This document shows, one piece after another, positions 7,993-17,332 of a stretch of 64,000 nt of DNA; within the stretch, counting starts at the first letter, position 1, and every line of letters starts with the position of its first letter. The DNA is taken from NCBI GenBank assembly GCA_934096175.1, contig CAKOLG010000001.1:62001-126000 (forward strand). The letters run 5' to 3'. The DNA comes from an uncultured Bacilli bacterium. Its GTDB lineage: Bacteria; Bacillota_I; Bacilli_A; RF39; UBA660. The notes below the pieces were generated by a model, which saw only the letters and a list, made by a program, of their open reading frames with translations, ran no database searches and had not been told where the DNA came from. A program made the position numbers and the translations under genes.

Positions 7993-8187
7993 ATGAAACA
8001 AATTATATTAAAACCTGGTCAAAAAGTGCCATGTTCAGGGCAATACGAAATTATCGACAATAAAGGGAAAAAAACCGGATTTGAAGTAACTTTAATTAAA
8101 GGAACTAAAACTCCACCAACAACTAAATCTCACGAAAAATTATTATTAGTCGATATCACTAAACACAAAGTAAAAAGTCACTTATAA
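7993..8187 (+). CDS. Small KPGQxVP protein, YjzC-like
   Basis: 64 residues from the ATG at 7993 (GGAAAG upstream); a longer start at 7966 has no ribosome site. It contains LKPGQKVPCSGQYEI and GTKTPPTT, reminiscent of YjzC-type small proteins, but the match is weak. No membrane or signal segment. It has its own promoter, structured leader and terminator. Confidence 0.7.
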   Translation: MKQIILKPGQKVPCSGQYEIIDNKGKKTGFEVTLIKGTKTPPTTKSHEKLLLVDITKHKVKSHL

Positions 8188-8200
8188 AAGCGACTTTTTT
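8174..8200 (+). terminator. Terminator of the small-protein gene
   Basis: Ten-pair stem AAAGTCACTT/AAGCGACTTT with one mismatch and an ATAA loop holding the stop codon, then U residues. Confidence 0.85.
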
Positions 8201-8241
8201 ATTTTCATCATAATATATAATAAACACACTGTATTCTATTG

Positions 8242-10473
8242 CTAAAACTGTAAATACTGTTTTATTAACGAAACTAACTTTTGATTACCCTCATTATTTA
8301 AATGTACTCCATCCGCCATCAAATAGTCCCCATTTTTAACTTCATTATAAATATTAATAATAGAAACATTATCAGATTTTAATTTTTCTAAATTACTATT
8401 ATTTGATACAATAAATATTCGATAATTTTTACATAAAGCAATTATTTTTTTATAATCATTAGTACTTAAACCACTTGTTTCATCAAACATCAACACAACA
8501 TTATATGATAATGTATCATCAGCTATTTTTTCTTTAATAACATTTTCTAAATCTTTATAATTAAAATTATTATCTGTGATAAAATCTGCGGAAGCATATT
8601 CCTTATCTAATACTTCATAAGCATTTGTTAAAAACGAATTACCAATAAAACTTATTCTTTGTTTTTTTAAAACTTCACGTTCTTCTAAGATTTCTTCTCT
8701 TTTTTCTTTAAGTTCATCTAAATAAACATTATATATTGCATCATAAATGGTTTGAGTATAAACTTCACGACCCTTTTGTGTTAAGTGAATACCATCAGCA
8801 AAAAAGTATTCTGAATGACCATGTGATATTGAATTCCAATCAATAACATATAAATTATCATAATTAGCAGCAAATTTTTTTAACTTATCATTAACTTTAA
8901 CACTTTCATCATTCGTAACATTTACCCAAAAAACTTTTCTATTTTCTAAAGATTTCATAATCATTTGCTTCGTTTGCTCTCTACAATCACCATTAGTACC
9001 AAGATTCATAACAACTACTTCACCTAATAAATTAGCTGCAGATAAATCTTGAATTATTCCATTTGCTACATAAGCAGTACGCGAAATTGCTGCATCAAAA
9101 TATCCATTAGGAAATGTCTTATATAAATCATTTAAAGCTCCAAGCATTACAGAATCACCAATTCCAACAACTGATAAATTAGATACAACTTTTTTCAAAT
9201 CATCTTCTTCAGCATCTAAATTACTTAAAATATTATCCCAGTTTTCTTGTTCTTTCTTTAACCTTGTCATATATTCTTTTTTATGTTCTTCCATAGTTTT
9301 ACTATTATCTGCTAACTTAGTCTCTAACATTTTCATTTCATCAGTATAATCTTTAGCAATCAAAAACCAATATGCGCCATACACACTCAGACCAACTATA
9401 AATAAATATAAAACTACATGAAACACCTTTGTTTTTCTTATTCCTAAATCATTTTTAATTAATTTAAAAACATACTTCAAAAATACTGAAATAAAAATAG
9501 TTAACACAATACTAATTACAATTTTTAAAACTTCATTAAAATTAGTACGTTGAAGTAAAAAAATAACTGGATATTGAACTAAATATACTTCATATGTTAT
9601 TTCAGATAAATATTTTATAACTTTATCAAAAAACGTTAACTTTTCATTTTCACAAATAGTAGCATAACTTATCAATCTCGCTGTAATAACTGAAATTCCA
9701 ATCATAGCAACTGCAAAATACTTTGAAGTAGATTCAATAAATACACATAGTAATAAAGCAACTAATAAATAAAATATATAAATTAACTTACTTATCAAAT
9801 TGTTTTTAAATATAACAAATTGTTTATCCTTATAATAAAAGCTAACAAAACCTATAAAAATTCCTAATAGTAAAGAAAAACATCTAGTAAATGTATTATA
9901 ATATGTAACCATCATATTATTATTTAAACTACTTATATAAAAGAAAATCGTTGCCAAAATTGTTAACAATGCTGTTATTAAACAAGGTAATGCTTTATGA
10001 ATTTTATCTCCTAACTTACGCAATAAAATAAATAAAAAGGGAAATATTAACTCAAACTGTAAAATAATAGCCATGTACCATAAATGCATAAATGGTGAAG
10101 ATACATGTCTCGCAAAATAATCTAAATTAGCATTTAATTGCCAATAATTATTAAATCCCAATAACACAGATATAGTTTCAGGTTTTAAATTGAACCAGTT
10201 AATACTATGAAACAAAGAAACAAATGCAATACTAATAAAAACAACTACTACAAGTGGTAAATAAATACTCTTAAATCTCTTTAAATAATAATCTTTTATA
10301 GAAAACTTTTCCTTTTTAAAAGCTGATACACACGAAAAATAACCGGTTAATACAAAAAAAATACATACTGCCAAATATCCGCCTTTTAATATATTAAGAT
10401 GATATAAAAGTACACATATACAAGCCAAAACTCTTAAAACCCCAATACTTTTAAAATAACTACTAAACTTCAT
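8242..10473 (-). CDS. Acyltransferase-3 membrane protein with SGNH domains (OatA-like)
   Basis: 743 residues. Residues 1-370 are an acyltransferase-3 domain with about ten or eleven membrane segments (early motif VLRVLACICVLLYHL). A coiled-coil linker (about 375-425) leads to an extracellular SGNH hydrolase domain with GDSV near 438, LGTNGD near 491 and DGIHLT near 560. A second SGNH-like copy follows: GNSFL near 610 and DGVHLN near 720, with the nucleophile motif GDS changed to GNS. OatA-type enzymes O-acetylate peptidoglycan or other surface glycans. The start follows AGGAAGTAG. It stands alone. Confidence 0.88.
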   Translation of the reverse strand: MKFSSYFKSIGVLRVLACICVLLYHLNILKGGYLAVCIFFVLTGYFSCVSAFKKEKFSIKDYYLKRFKSIYLPLVVVVFISIAFVSLFHSINWFNLKPETISVLLGFNNYWQLNANLDYFARHVSSPFMHLWYMAIILQFELIFPFLFILLRKLGDKIHKALPCLITALLTILATIFFYISSLNNNMMVTYYNTFTRCFSLLLGIFIGFVSFYYKDKQFVIFKNNLISKLIYIFYLLVALLLCVFIESTSKYFAVAMIGISVITARLISYATICENEKLTFFDKVIKYLSEITYEVYLVQYPVIFLLQRTNFNEVLKIVISIVLTIFISVFLKYVFKLIKNDLGIRKTKVFHVVLYLFIVGLSVYGAYWFLIAKDYTDEMKMLETKLADNSKTMEEHKKEYMTRLKKEQENWDNILSNLDAEEDDLKKVVSNLSVVGIGDSVMLGALNDLYKTFPNGYFDAAISRTAYVANGIIQDLSAANLLGEVVVMNLGTNGDCREQTKQMIMKSLENRKVFWVNVTNDESVKVNDKLKKFAANYDNLYVIDWNSISHGHSEYFFADGIHLTQKGREVYTQTIYDAIYNVYLDELKEKREEILEEREVLKKQRISFIGNSFLTNAYEVLDKEYASADFITDNNFNYKDLENVIKEKIADDTLSYNVVLMFDETSGLSTNDYKKIIALCKNYRIFIVSNNSNLEKLKSDNVSIINIYNEVKNGDYLMADGVHLNNEGNQKLVSLIKQYLQF

Positions 10474-10562
10474 ACTACTACTTCCTACTTATAACATATA
10501 TACTTTAATTATATCAAAAAAAATATTATAGTATATTATTTTTTCACACCATTTTGTAAAAA

Positions 10563-10600
10563 CAAAAAAAGCGCTCGATTTCCATTTAAAATCAAGCGTT
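10563..10600 (-). terminator. Terminator of tRNA-Trp
   Basis: Twelve-position stem (10570-10581 with 10589-10600) with a 7-nt loop, then a run of U on the minus strand. Confidence 0.85.
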
Positions 10601-10641
10601 TTTCGATATTTTAACTCCAAAAGTTGGAGCAGATTTCTATT

Positions 10642-10715
10642 TGGCAGGGGTAGCAGGAGTTGAACCCACATCAGCGGTTTTGGAGACCGTTATTCTACCA
10701 TTGAACTATACCCCT
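10642..10715 (-). tRNA. trnW: tRNA-Trp (anticodon CCA)
   Basis: Full cloverleaf: acceptor arm AGGGGTA/TACCCCT, D-loop with AATGGTAG, anticodon loop CTCCAAA giving CCA, T-loop GTTCAACTC, discriminator G and an encoded CCA end. The CCA anticodon reads only UGG, in line with UGA being a stop. The surrounding 10474-10832 region has no protein gene. Confidence 0.97.
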
Positions 10716-10832
10716 AAAAAAGTAAGCAACTTCATTATAACATATTTTGTTAATAAGTAAAGATTATATTAACTTCTCTAAAGCGTTTAGCAAAAAAAAC
10801 AAATTATTGCATAACATATATTAGGTGATTAT

Positions 10833-11255
10833 ATGATACTTAATTATACTTCAAAAGAACTAGACTTATTAGCACGAATAATGCGTGCTGAAGCTTTAAA
10901 TGAAGGAAACCTTGGCATGCTAATGGTTGGTAACGTAGTAGTTAATAGAGCTATCGCTTCATGTCTAACATTTTCAAACATAAGAACAATTACCGATGCA
11001 ATATATCAAGCTAACCAATTTGTTGGCACAAGCTCTTCTTTATTTCAATCACGTTCTACCACTGCCGAAAAAAACTTGGCTAAAAGAGTACTTAATGGCG
11101 AATATTACCATCCCGCAACTCATGCCTTATGGTTCTACGCACCATCCCAAGGTTCTTCATGTAAAAGCACCTGGTACGATCAATCTTTTGCCGGCAGTTA
11201 CAAAAATCACTGCTTTTATCGTCCAACACCAGGTGTTTGTAAAGAATTATACTAA
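10833..11255 (+). CDS. cwlJ: Spore cortex-lytic cell wall hydrolase CwlJ
   Basis: 140 residues, the CwlJ size and architecture: one SleB/CwlJ hydrolase domain without signal peptide. Family motifs are present: LLARIMRAEA near 12-21 with the likely catalytic Glu, GMLMVGNVVVNR, and the C-terminal WYDQSFAGSYKNHCFYRPT. In Bacillus, CwlJ sits in the spore coat and degrades cortex during germination. AGGTGAT precedes the ATG. It is convergent with the NrtR-type gene with no gap. Confidence 0.92.
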   Translation: MILNYTSKELDLLARIMRAEALNEGNLGMLMVGNVVVNRAIASCLTFSNIRTITDAIYQANQFVGTSSSLFQSRSTTAEKNLAKRVLNGEYYHPATHALWFYAPSQGSSCKSTWYDQSFAGSYKNHCFYRPTPGVCKELY

Positions 11256-11273
11256 CTACTTAGTATTTTTTTT
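11250..11273 (+). terminator. Terminator of cwlJ
   Basis: TACTAA/TTAGTA stem, loop CTAC, then eight T; it includes the cwlJ stop codon and the end of the convergent gene. Confidence 0.75.
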
Positions 11274-12080
11274 ATACCTAAATAATGCAGAAGGTCGATG
11301 CCCCGCACCAGTTTTAACATACTCTGTTTTCTCAACCTTATTCGCAATAATACGTCTAAAAGCTGGATCCAACAATTTTTTATTTAAAATAACTTCATAA
11401 ACTTGTTGCAAATCACCTAAAGCAAACAATTCTGGCATCATATTAAACACAACATCTGTATAATTAATTTTATTTTTTAATCTTTCAATACCTGACCATA
11501 TTACTAAAGGATGATCAAAAGCTAATGAATCATTTTCCAAAATTTCAAATTTATATCTATCTGTTGTTTGTTCATGCAAAACTTTTTTTATTTTAAATTT
11601 AATTACTTCAGAACCATTATCTAATACAACTAGTACTTCATTATCTCTATCAAAATATTCTATATTAAACCAAGAAGCATTATCTTTAACTTTATCATTT
11701 AATCTATTTTTATCAATTAATGCCATATAAGAAGTTGAAATAACACGCATACGTGGATCTCTATTAACAGCACCATAAGTATACAATTGCTCTAAATATA
11801 TATCTCGTAAATTAGTTTCCGCAGCTAATATTCTTTTTGGACAACTTTCCAAGTCCTCATTAACTTTTAAAAACCCTCCTGGTAAACACCATTTGCCTTT
11901 AAAAGGATAATCATCTCTTTTTACTAACAAAACACTCATATATTTCTTAGTCGACTTTCGATAATTAGCTTGTAATTCATCACTTATACTAAGTAACAAG
12001 ATATCTGTTGTTACTGAAATCGGATCATACGCTCTCGGATTATATGCCTTTAAAAACTCTTCTTCACTTTTATACAACAT
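11256..12080 (-). CDS. nrtR: NrtR-type Nudix-related transcriptional regulator
   Basis: 274 residues: a Nudix-like domain (about 45-175) and a C-terminal winged helix ending GAGHRPSALFRYK, the hallmark of NrtR repressors of NAD genes. The Nudix box GGFLKVNEDLESCPKRILAA lacks the metal-binding glutamates of REUxEE, so it is probably a sensor and not an enzyme. NrtR proteins sense ADP-ribose-type metabolites. The nearby nadD and pncA operons share an operator-like palindrome. GAGGTG precedes the ATG, and the start region also carries a half-match (GTTATTAATAT) to it. Confidence 0.85.
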   Translation of the reverse strand: MLYKSEEEFLKAYNPRAYDPISVTTDILLLSISDELQANYRKSTKKYMSVLLVKRDDYPFKGKWCLPGGFLKVNEDLESCPKRILAAETNLRDIYLEQLYTYGAVNRDPRMRVISTSYMALIDKNRLNDKVKDNASWFNIEYFDRDNEVLVVLDNGSEVIKFKIKKVLHEQTTDRYKFEILENDSLAFDHPLVIWSGIERLKNKINYTDVVFNMMPELFALGDLQQVYEVILNKKLLDPAFRRIIANKVEKTEYVKTGAGHRPSALFRYKKNTK

Positions 12081-12171
12081 ATTAATAACACCTCATTTTC
12101 ATTATAACATACTAATTTTAAATGTACTTAAAATTTTAAAAATATATGTTATAATCCAAATGGTGATTATA

Positions 12172-12729
12172 ATGAAAATAGGTATTGATATTGATGACAC
12201 TCTAACAAATACAAAAGAACAACAATTAATATATTGGCCTATCTACATAAGTAATAATCCACAAAAAGGATATACAAAAAAATTACCAAAATCTATAAAC
12301 GAATTTGGTAATGAATACATCAAAATATTTTGGGATACTTATCGTAATAAACTTTCTTTTAACGCTACATTTAAAAAGGATGCCTCAAAAATATTAAATA
12401 AATTACAAAAAGAAGGCCACGAACTTTGCATCATTACTTCAAGACCGGATGAAAAGTACCAAAACCTTCATCAACTTTTAAAAGATTGGTTTGAAAAAAA
12501 CAATATACCAATTAATACTATCTATAGCAATATTAAAAATAAAGGATTATTTTGTAAAAACAATAATATAGATCTTTTAATTGACGATAGTATAAAACAT
12601 TGCAAAGATTGCCAATCTTATAATATCAAATCTATACTTTTTGCAAGAAATAATAAATATAAAGGCTTAAAAACTACGAGTTGGAATAAGGCTTATAAAA
12701 TAATAAAAGATATACAAAATAATAAATAA
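12172..12729 (+). CDS. HAD-family phosphatase, 5'(3')-deoxyribonucleotidase-like
   Basis: 185 residues. HAD motif I is DIDDTLT (5-11), motif II is in CIITSRP and motif III/IV is DLLIDDSIKHC. This pattern is found in 5'(3')-deoxyribonucleotidase-like cytosolic enzymes that dephosphorylate nucleoside monophosphates. GGTGAT sets the ATG at 12172; a start at 12160 overlaps it. It lies inside the NAD locus but on the other strand, so a role in nucleotide recycling is only suggestive. Confidence 0.8.
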   Translation: MKIGIDIDDTLTNTKEQQLIYWPIYISNNPQKGYTKKLPKSINEFGNEYIKIFWDTYRNKLSFNATFKKDASKILNKLQKEGHELCIITSRPDEKYQNLHQLLKDWFEKNNIPINTIYSNIKNKGLFCKNNNIDLLIDDSIKHCKDCQSYNIKSILFARNNKYKGLKTTSWNKAYKIIKDIQNNK

Positions 12730-12733
12730 AACA

Positions 12734-13540
12734 TTAATTTTCTAATATTTTACTATTAACTACCTTAATAAAATGAAAATCATTCATCCTAAGACATTTT
12801 ATAACTTTATTACCAATTTTAGTTTCAATTTTAATAACATTTTCAATAACATTATTTACACCATCAACTTGAACAAAAAAAGCATTATTAGTACACTTTG
12901 GTCTTAAAGATATAACCTTATTACTAGGAACTATAACTGAATTAGTTAAACTTTTAAATAACTTATTATTTAGTGGAGCAATTGGCGTTATAGACAAAAT
13001 ATCTAACGTATTATAAACAATACTTCCTCCAAAACTCATGTTATACGCTGTACTTCCCGTACTTGTGCTAACAAGTAATCCATCTCCTCTAAAATCTTCT
13101 AACAATTCATTATCAACATATACAGGAACCTTCAAAGTATTAAAATCCTTATCACGTACGACAATCTCATTTATACTATTAAAATAATATATATTGTCTT
13201 CTGTTATTATTTTTGTTTCTTGTATACTAATATCTTCTATTTTATATTTATCCAAATTAAGTCTTTTTACAAAATCTACACAATTTTGAATATCAATTTC
13301 TTGTAAAAAACCTAACGTTCCACTATTAATCCCAATATAATAAATATTAGAATTAAATTTAGTTTCTTTTACCATTCTTAAAAATGATCCATCTCCACCT
13401 ACAGAGATAGCTAAATCAAAACCCTTATTAACTATTTTAAAATCATATTTTATTAATTGAAGTTCTAAATCTTTTGCTACTATTACAGATTTTTCATTAT
13501 CATTAACAAATATCTTTATTTTATTAACCTTTCTCCCCAT
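12734..13540 (-). CDS. nadK: NAD kinase
   Basis: 268 residues. It phosphorylates NAD to NADP in the cytoplasm. The ATP-binding GGDGSFLR is near 48-55, then NSGTLGFLQE, and the NAD-binding TGSTAYNMSFGG near 160-171. It overlaps pncC by 25 bases with a clear AGGTGA before its ATG, so the overlap is real. Last gene of nadD-pncC-nadK. Confidence 0.97.
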   Translation of the reverse strand: MGRKVNKIKIFVNDNEKSVIVAKDLELQLIKYDFKIVNKGFDLAISVGGDGSFLRMVKETKFNSNIYYIGINSGTLGFLQEIDIQNCVDFVKRLNLDKYKIEDISIQETKIITEDNIYYFNSINEIVVRDKDFNTLKVPVYVDNELLEDFRGDGLLVSTSTGSTAYNMSFGGSIVYNTLDILSITPIAPLNNKLFKSLTNSVIVPSNKVISLRPKCTNNAFFVQVDGVNNVIENVIKIETKIGNKVIKCLRMNDFHFIKVVNSKILEN

Positions 13541-14004
13541 AACAATTCACCTAACTTTTCAATAATTTTATCTATTACAAAAGATTTATTCTGTCTTCTA
13601 GTACTTTTATCAACATGAATAACCATATCATAATAATTATTCTTATAAAAAATACTAACAAACACTTCATTATCTTTTCCAAAATTATTATTTATATCAG
13701 CTCTATTTAACTTACCTGTAATACCAATACCAATTGAAGCTTTTGCAAATTCTGCTATATTATACGCCATTTCATGAGCCGTTTCGATACTATAAACACT
13801 ATATTTATCAATCACATCAGCAGAAACACCCATTTTTATCTTATATTCATTAGAATATGTAACTGCACTAAACTTTAGTACTTCAGAAGCTCCTTCTATA
13901 CAAGTTATTGCATTTGCAACTCCTCCCCCAGTACAAGATTCCATAGTTGCAATCGTTTCTCCTCTATTAATTAACTCTAAAACAATTTTTTTAAATGATT
14001 TCAT
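13516..14004 (-). CDS. pncC: Nicotinamide-nucleotide amidohydrolase PncC (CinA C-terminal type)
   Basis: 162 residues, the stand-alone CinA C-terminal domain: ATMESCTGGGVANAIT near 19-34 with the catalytic Ser, and IGIGITGKLNR. PncC turns nicotinamide mononucleotide into nicotinate mononucleotide, feeding NadD. Its place between nadD and nadK supports this over the competence role of full-length CinA. Confidence 0.92.
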   Translation of the reverse strand: MKSFKKIVLELINRGETIATMESCTGGGVANAITCIEGASEVLKFSAVTYSNEYKIKMGVSADVIDKYSVYSIETAHEMAYNIAEFAKASIGIGITGKLNRADINNNFGKDNEVFVSIFYKNNYYDMVIHVDKSTRRQNKSFVIDKIIEKLGELLWGERLIK

Positions 14005-14063
14005 AATATTTCCAACTTTCTAAATTTATTATATCCATATTTCTTAATACATAAAAGTATCAT

Positions 14064-14645
14064 TTATTTATATAAATTATTTTCTATTATATATGTATAA
14101 ACATCATCATCAAGTAAATTAATTACACTTTTATTTTGCTTTAATTTTTCCCTTATCTTGGTAGACGAAATATCTTTTTGTTTAATATTAGCAACAATAA
14201 TATTTCTTTCATAATCTTTATACTTAGCTAGCAAATTTTCTATTTTTTCCCCATTTCTTTCAACAACAAGTATTTTATAATTTCTTAATATGTCTTCACC
14301 ATTCATCCATTTATCTATGTAACTTAAATTATCTGCTCCACATATAAAATAAATCTCTGCGCACTCATTTTTATCTTTAAAATAATTTAATGTTTGATAA
14401 GTATAAACAATATTATCCTTTAATTCAAAATCACTTACACTTAGGTTAACATCTTTATTTACAATTAACTGTAACATATCGAATCTATATTTATCAGGCA
14501 ATAAGTTATTTTTATACCTATATTTACTACCAGTCGGAACAAAAATAACTTTATCAACATAATGTTTATTAATTAATTCTTTTGCAATATGTACATGCAT
14601 TTTATGCGGTGGATTAAAGCTACCACCAAATATTCCTATTTTCAT
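14064..14645 (-). CDS. nadD: Nicotinate-nucleotide adenylyltransferase
   Basis: 193 residues. It converts nicotinate mononucleotide and ATP to deamido-NAD. The nucleotidyltransferase motif GIFGGSFNPPHKMH is at 4-17 and the second motif SSTKIREKL is near the end. The usual partner yqeK does not follow. GGGAGGAAGAA lies before the ATG. First gene of the nadD-pncC-nadK operon under the shared palindrome. Confidence 0.97.
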   Translation of the reverse strand: MKIGIFGGSFNPPHKMHVHIAKELINKHYVDKVIFVPTGSKYRYKNNLLPDKYRFDMLQLIVNKDVNLSVSDFELKDNIVYTYQTLNYFKDKNECAEIYFICGADNLSYIDKWMNGEDILRNYKILVVERNGEKIENLLAKYKDYERNIIVANIKQKDISSTKIREKLKQNKSVINLLDDDVYTYIIENNLYK

Positions 14646-14675
14646 TTCTTCCTCCCATAAAACTCCAAAGATTAT

Positions 14676-14698
14676 GTTATTAACATTATATTAATAAC
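14676..14698. promoter_or_regulatory. Putative NrtR operator of the nadD operon
   Basis: Palindrome GTTATTAA-CATTATA-TTAATAAC, with 8-bp perfect arms, covering the -10 box of the nadD promoter. The same sequence, with one changed end base, lies before pncA. No NrtR footprint is known here; the link rests on context. Confidence 0.8.
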
Positions 14699-14713
14699 TA
14701 TATTTTTTGTCAA
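14685..14713 (-). promoter_or_regulatory. Promoter of nadD-pncC-nadK
   Basis: TTGACA (14708-14713), exactly 17 bp, TATAAT (14685-14690): a perfect sigma-A consensus, so it would need a repressor. Confidence 0.93.
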
Positions 14714-14746
14714 CCTGTTTTTAACAAAAAATAAAAAAGAATTTAA

Positions 14747-14780
14747 TAAAAAAAACTTAAAGCTACAAACTTTAAGTTTT
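14747..14780 (-). terminator. Terminator of the pncA-pncB-nudix-nadE operon
   Basis: AAAACTTAAAG/CTTTAAGTTTT stem (11 bp) with a 7-nt loop and eight or more U on the minus strand. Confidence 0.92.
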
Positions 14781-16698
14781 AAAATTCTAACCACATATTA
14801 CTATCTGCATCACTTGGCATTCTTAAATCTCCCCTAGGAGAAATACTAATTGTACCAACTTTAGGTCCATCAGGCATACAACTACGTTTAAACTGTTGAC
14901 TAAAAAATTTCTTAATAAAAAATTTCAACCATTTATCTATAAACGCTTCTTCATACATACAAGCAAATGCTTTTAAAGCAATAAATTTAATTTTTTCTGG
15001 AGTTGCACCATATCTCATAAAATGATATAAAAAGAAATCATGTAAAACATATGGACCAACTAAACTTTCAGTTTGTTGTTTAATATTCCCTTCCTTATCA
15101 GGTGGCAACAATTCGGGACTAATTGGCGTATCTAAAATATCTAAAATTGTTTTTTTACATTCCTCATTTTGCTCAACATCTGCAAAATATTTAACCAAAT
15201 ATCTTACTAACGTCTTAGGAATAGATGCATTGACAGCGTACATTGACATATGATCTCCATTATATGTACACCATCCTAATGCCAATTCAGATAAATCTCC
15301 CGTTCCAATAACCAAGCCGCCTTTCTTATTAGCAATATCCATTAAAATTTGTGTTCTTTCACGTGCTTGTGTATTTTCATAAGTAACACTTCTGTCACTT
15401 TCATCTAGGCCAATATCTTTAAAATGTTGCAAAGCAGCATTTTTAATACTAATTTTTCTTACAGTTACACCATAATTTTTCATTAAAGTTATAGCATTAT
15501 TATAAGTTCTATTTGTAGTACCAAAACCTGGCATAGTTACACCAATTAAATTATCATTACTTATTCCCAATTTTCGGTAAGCCTCAATAACTACTAAAAA
15601 AGCCAATGTCGAATCAAGACCTCCACTTATTCCTAAAACACACTTTTTCATACCAGTATGTTTAATTCTTTTTGCCAAACCACAAGCTTGAATATTAATA
15701 ATCTCAAAACATCTTTCAATTCTTTTAGTTTCATCCTTAGGAACAAATGGATAAATATCATAATTTCTATATAAATCATCATTTAAATCATCAATTTTAA
15801 TATCAACAACTCTATATTTAGAAACAGTATTAACTCCCATAAAACTAATATCTTTAATTCTATTGTTCATAAGTCTTTGGATATCCACATCTTGTATAAT
15901 ATGATTACTATTAAAAAGAAACCTTTTATTTTCGGCCAACAATGAACCATTTTCACTTATTGCTGCATAGCCAGAAAACACCAAGTCAGTAGTTGATTCA
16001 TTTACGCCAGCAGAAGCATAAATATAAGCACAAACATTTTTTGCCGCTTGCATATTAATTAAATTTTTTCGATAATTATATTTGCCAATTATTTCATTAC
16101 TTGCTGATAAATTAAATATCAAAGTTGCTCCGTTAAGTGCTGCATCAACTCCTGGTGCTTTAGGGCTCCATAAATCTTCACATATCTCTATACCAAAAAC
16201 AATTTTTTTATCTAAAACATCCCTAAACAATAAATCAACACCTATTGGAATTTCTTTACCAAATAAATTAATACTATTACTAACTAAATTTTTACTAGAA
16301 CTAAACCATCTTTTTTCATAAAATTCACCATAATTAGGAATATATGTTTTAGGTACTATACCAAGTATTTCACCTCTACTAACTACCACTCCACAATTAA
16401 ATAATTGATTATCACAAACAATCGGCATCCCAACTATAACAACAATATTTAATTCTTTAGTAGCATTCATAATATCTTTTAGACCACATAAAGATTTCTC
16501 AAGTAAAATTTCTTGACTAAACAAATCACCACAAGTATATCCTGTTAAACATAACTCTGGAAATGTAAGGATTTGTACACCTTTACTTTCTAAAATCTTA
16601 ATTTCTTTAATTATTTCTTTAGTATTAAATTCAACATTAGCTACTCTAAGTTCAGGCACACTAGCACCAACTCTTATAAATCCAAAACGTTTTAACAT
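14779..16698 (-). CDS. nadE: Glutamine-dependent NAD synthetase
   Basis: 639 residues, two domains. The N-terminal nitrilase-like glutaminase (about 1-290) has FPELCLTGYTCG and the catalytic Cys in GIEICEDLWSP. The C-terminal synthetase has the PP-loop GISGGLDSTLAF near 357. It makes NAD from deamido-NAD with ammonia from glutamine. Its ATG overlaps the stop of the Nudix gene by one base. Last gene of the operon. Confidence 0.97.
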   Translation of the reverse strand: MLKRFGFIRVGASVPELRVANVEFNTKEIIKEIKILESKGVQILTFPELCLTGYTCGDLFSQEILLEKSLCGLKDIMNATKELNIVVIVGMPIVCDNQLFNCGVVVSRGEILGIVPKTYIPNYGEFYEKRWFSSSKNLVSNSINLFGKEIPIGVDLLFRDVLDKKIVFGIEICEDLWSPKAPGVDAALNGATLIFNLSASNEIIGKYNYRKNLINMQAAKNVCAYIYASAGVNESTTDLVFSGYAAISENGSLLAENKRFLFNSNHIIQDVDIQRLMNNRIKDISFMGVNTVSKYRVVDIKIDDLNDDLYRNYDIYPFVPKDETKRIERCFEIINIQACGLAKRIKHTGMKKCVLGISGGLDSTLAFLVVIEAYRKLGISNDNLIGVTMPGFGTTNRTYNNAITLMKNYGVTVRKISIKNAALQHFKDIGLDESDRSVTYENTQARERTQILMDIANKKGGLVIGTGDLSELALGWCTYNGDHMSMYAVNASIPKTLVRYLVKYFADVEQNEECKKTILDILDTPISPELLPPDKEGNIKQQTESLVGPYVLHDFFLYHFMRYGATPEKIKFIALKAFACMYEEAFIDKWLKFFIKKFFSQQFKRSCMPDGPKVGTISISPRGDLRMPSDADSNMWLEF

Positions 16699-17312
16699 TA
16701 CATTATTCCTTTCTTTTTAAGTGTATATTGCATAAAAGCAATTTTAGAATTAGCATCTTTAAAACCTGGTTGAGTCTTTTTTTCATTTTTTACTAAATCA
16801 AGAATATCTTCATAACTCATTTCTACATATGCTAATTTTTCATCTCTATCCAACTTCATATTATTTACTCTTTTACATCCTTCAGCCACAAAAGTCTTTA
16901 TAATTGCTTTACTACATCCTTGATCTTGATAATGTTCTTCTAACAAATAAAGATTATCAGCAATATAACCAGTTTCCTCCAACAATTCACGACGAGCTGC
17001 CTCTAAAAAACTTTCATTTTCATCTACCATTCCAGCAGGAAATTCAATTGAAACTGTTTCCTCTGTATTGGGACGCGATTGTACAACCACAACATAATCA
17101 CCATTAATAGTTACAGGAATAATAACTACCGCATCACCATTACAATTATTTTTAGTAATCTGTTCACATAATCTTGAAGTTCCATCATTTAAAACTACTT
17201 TATAAACTTTTTTCCCTAAATATCCATTACTATAAGTAGAAACAGTTTCTTGATTACATACTTTAAAATCACTAATTGCTTTAACATATTTTTTCCTATT
17301 TAACTCATTCAT
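16698..17312 (-). CDS. Nudix hydrolase, ADP-ribose pyrophosphatase type
   Basis: 204 residues. The Nudix box is complete: GMVDENESFLEAARRELLEE followed by TGYI. Cleavage of ADP-ribose to AMP and ribose 5-phosphate fits its place between pncB and nadE; ADP-ribose-type metabolites are known NrtR effectors, so it may also tune the regulon. The substrate is inferred. Confidence 0.9.
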   Translation of the reverse strand: MNELNRKKYVKAISDFKVCNQETVSTYSNGYLGKKVYKVVLNDGTSRLCEQITKNNCNGDAVVIIPVTINGDYVVVVQSRPNTEETVSIEFPAGMVDENESFLEAARRELLEETGYIADNLYLLEEHYQDQGCSKAIIKTFVAEGCKRVNNMKLDRDEKLAYVEMSYEDILDLVKNEKKTQPGFKDANSKIAFMQYTLKKKGIM

Positions 17313-17332
17313 AACATAACCTCTATTTATTA

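Noticed and set aside
10489..10671. Open frame on the minus strand near 10.5 kb
   Set aside because: It runs through the tRNA-Trp gene and its terminator and has no ribosome site.
10996..11400. Plus-strand frame across cwlJ and the nrtR end
   Set aside because: It is a shadow of cwlJ and of the opposite-strand nrtR; no ribosome site and no family.
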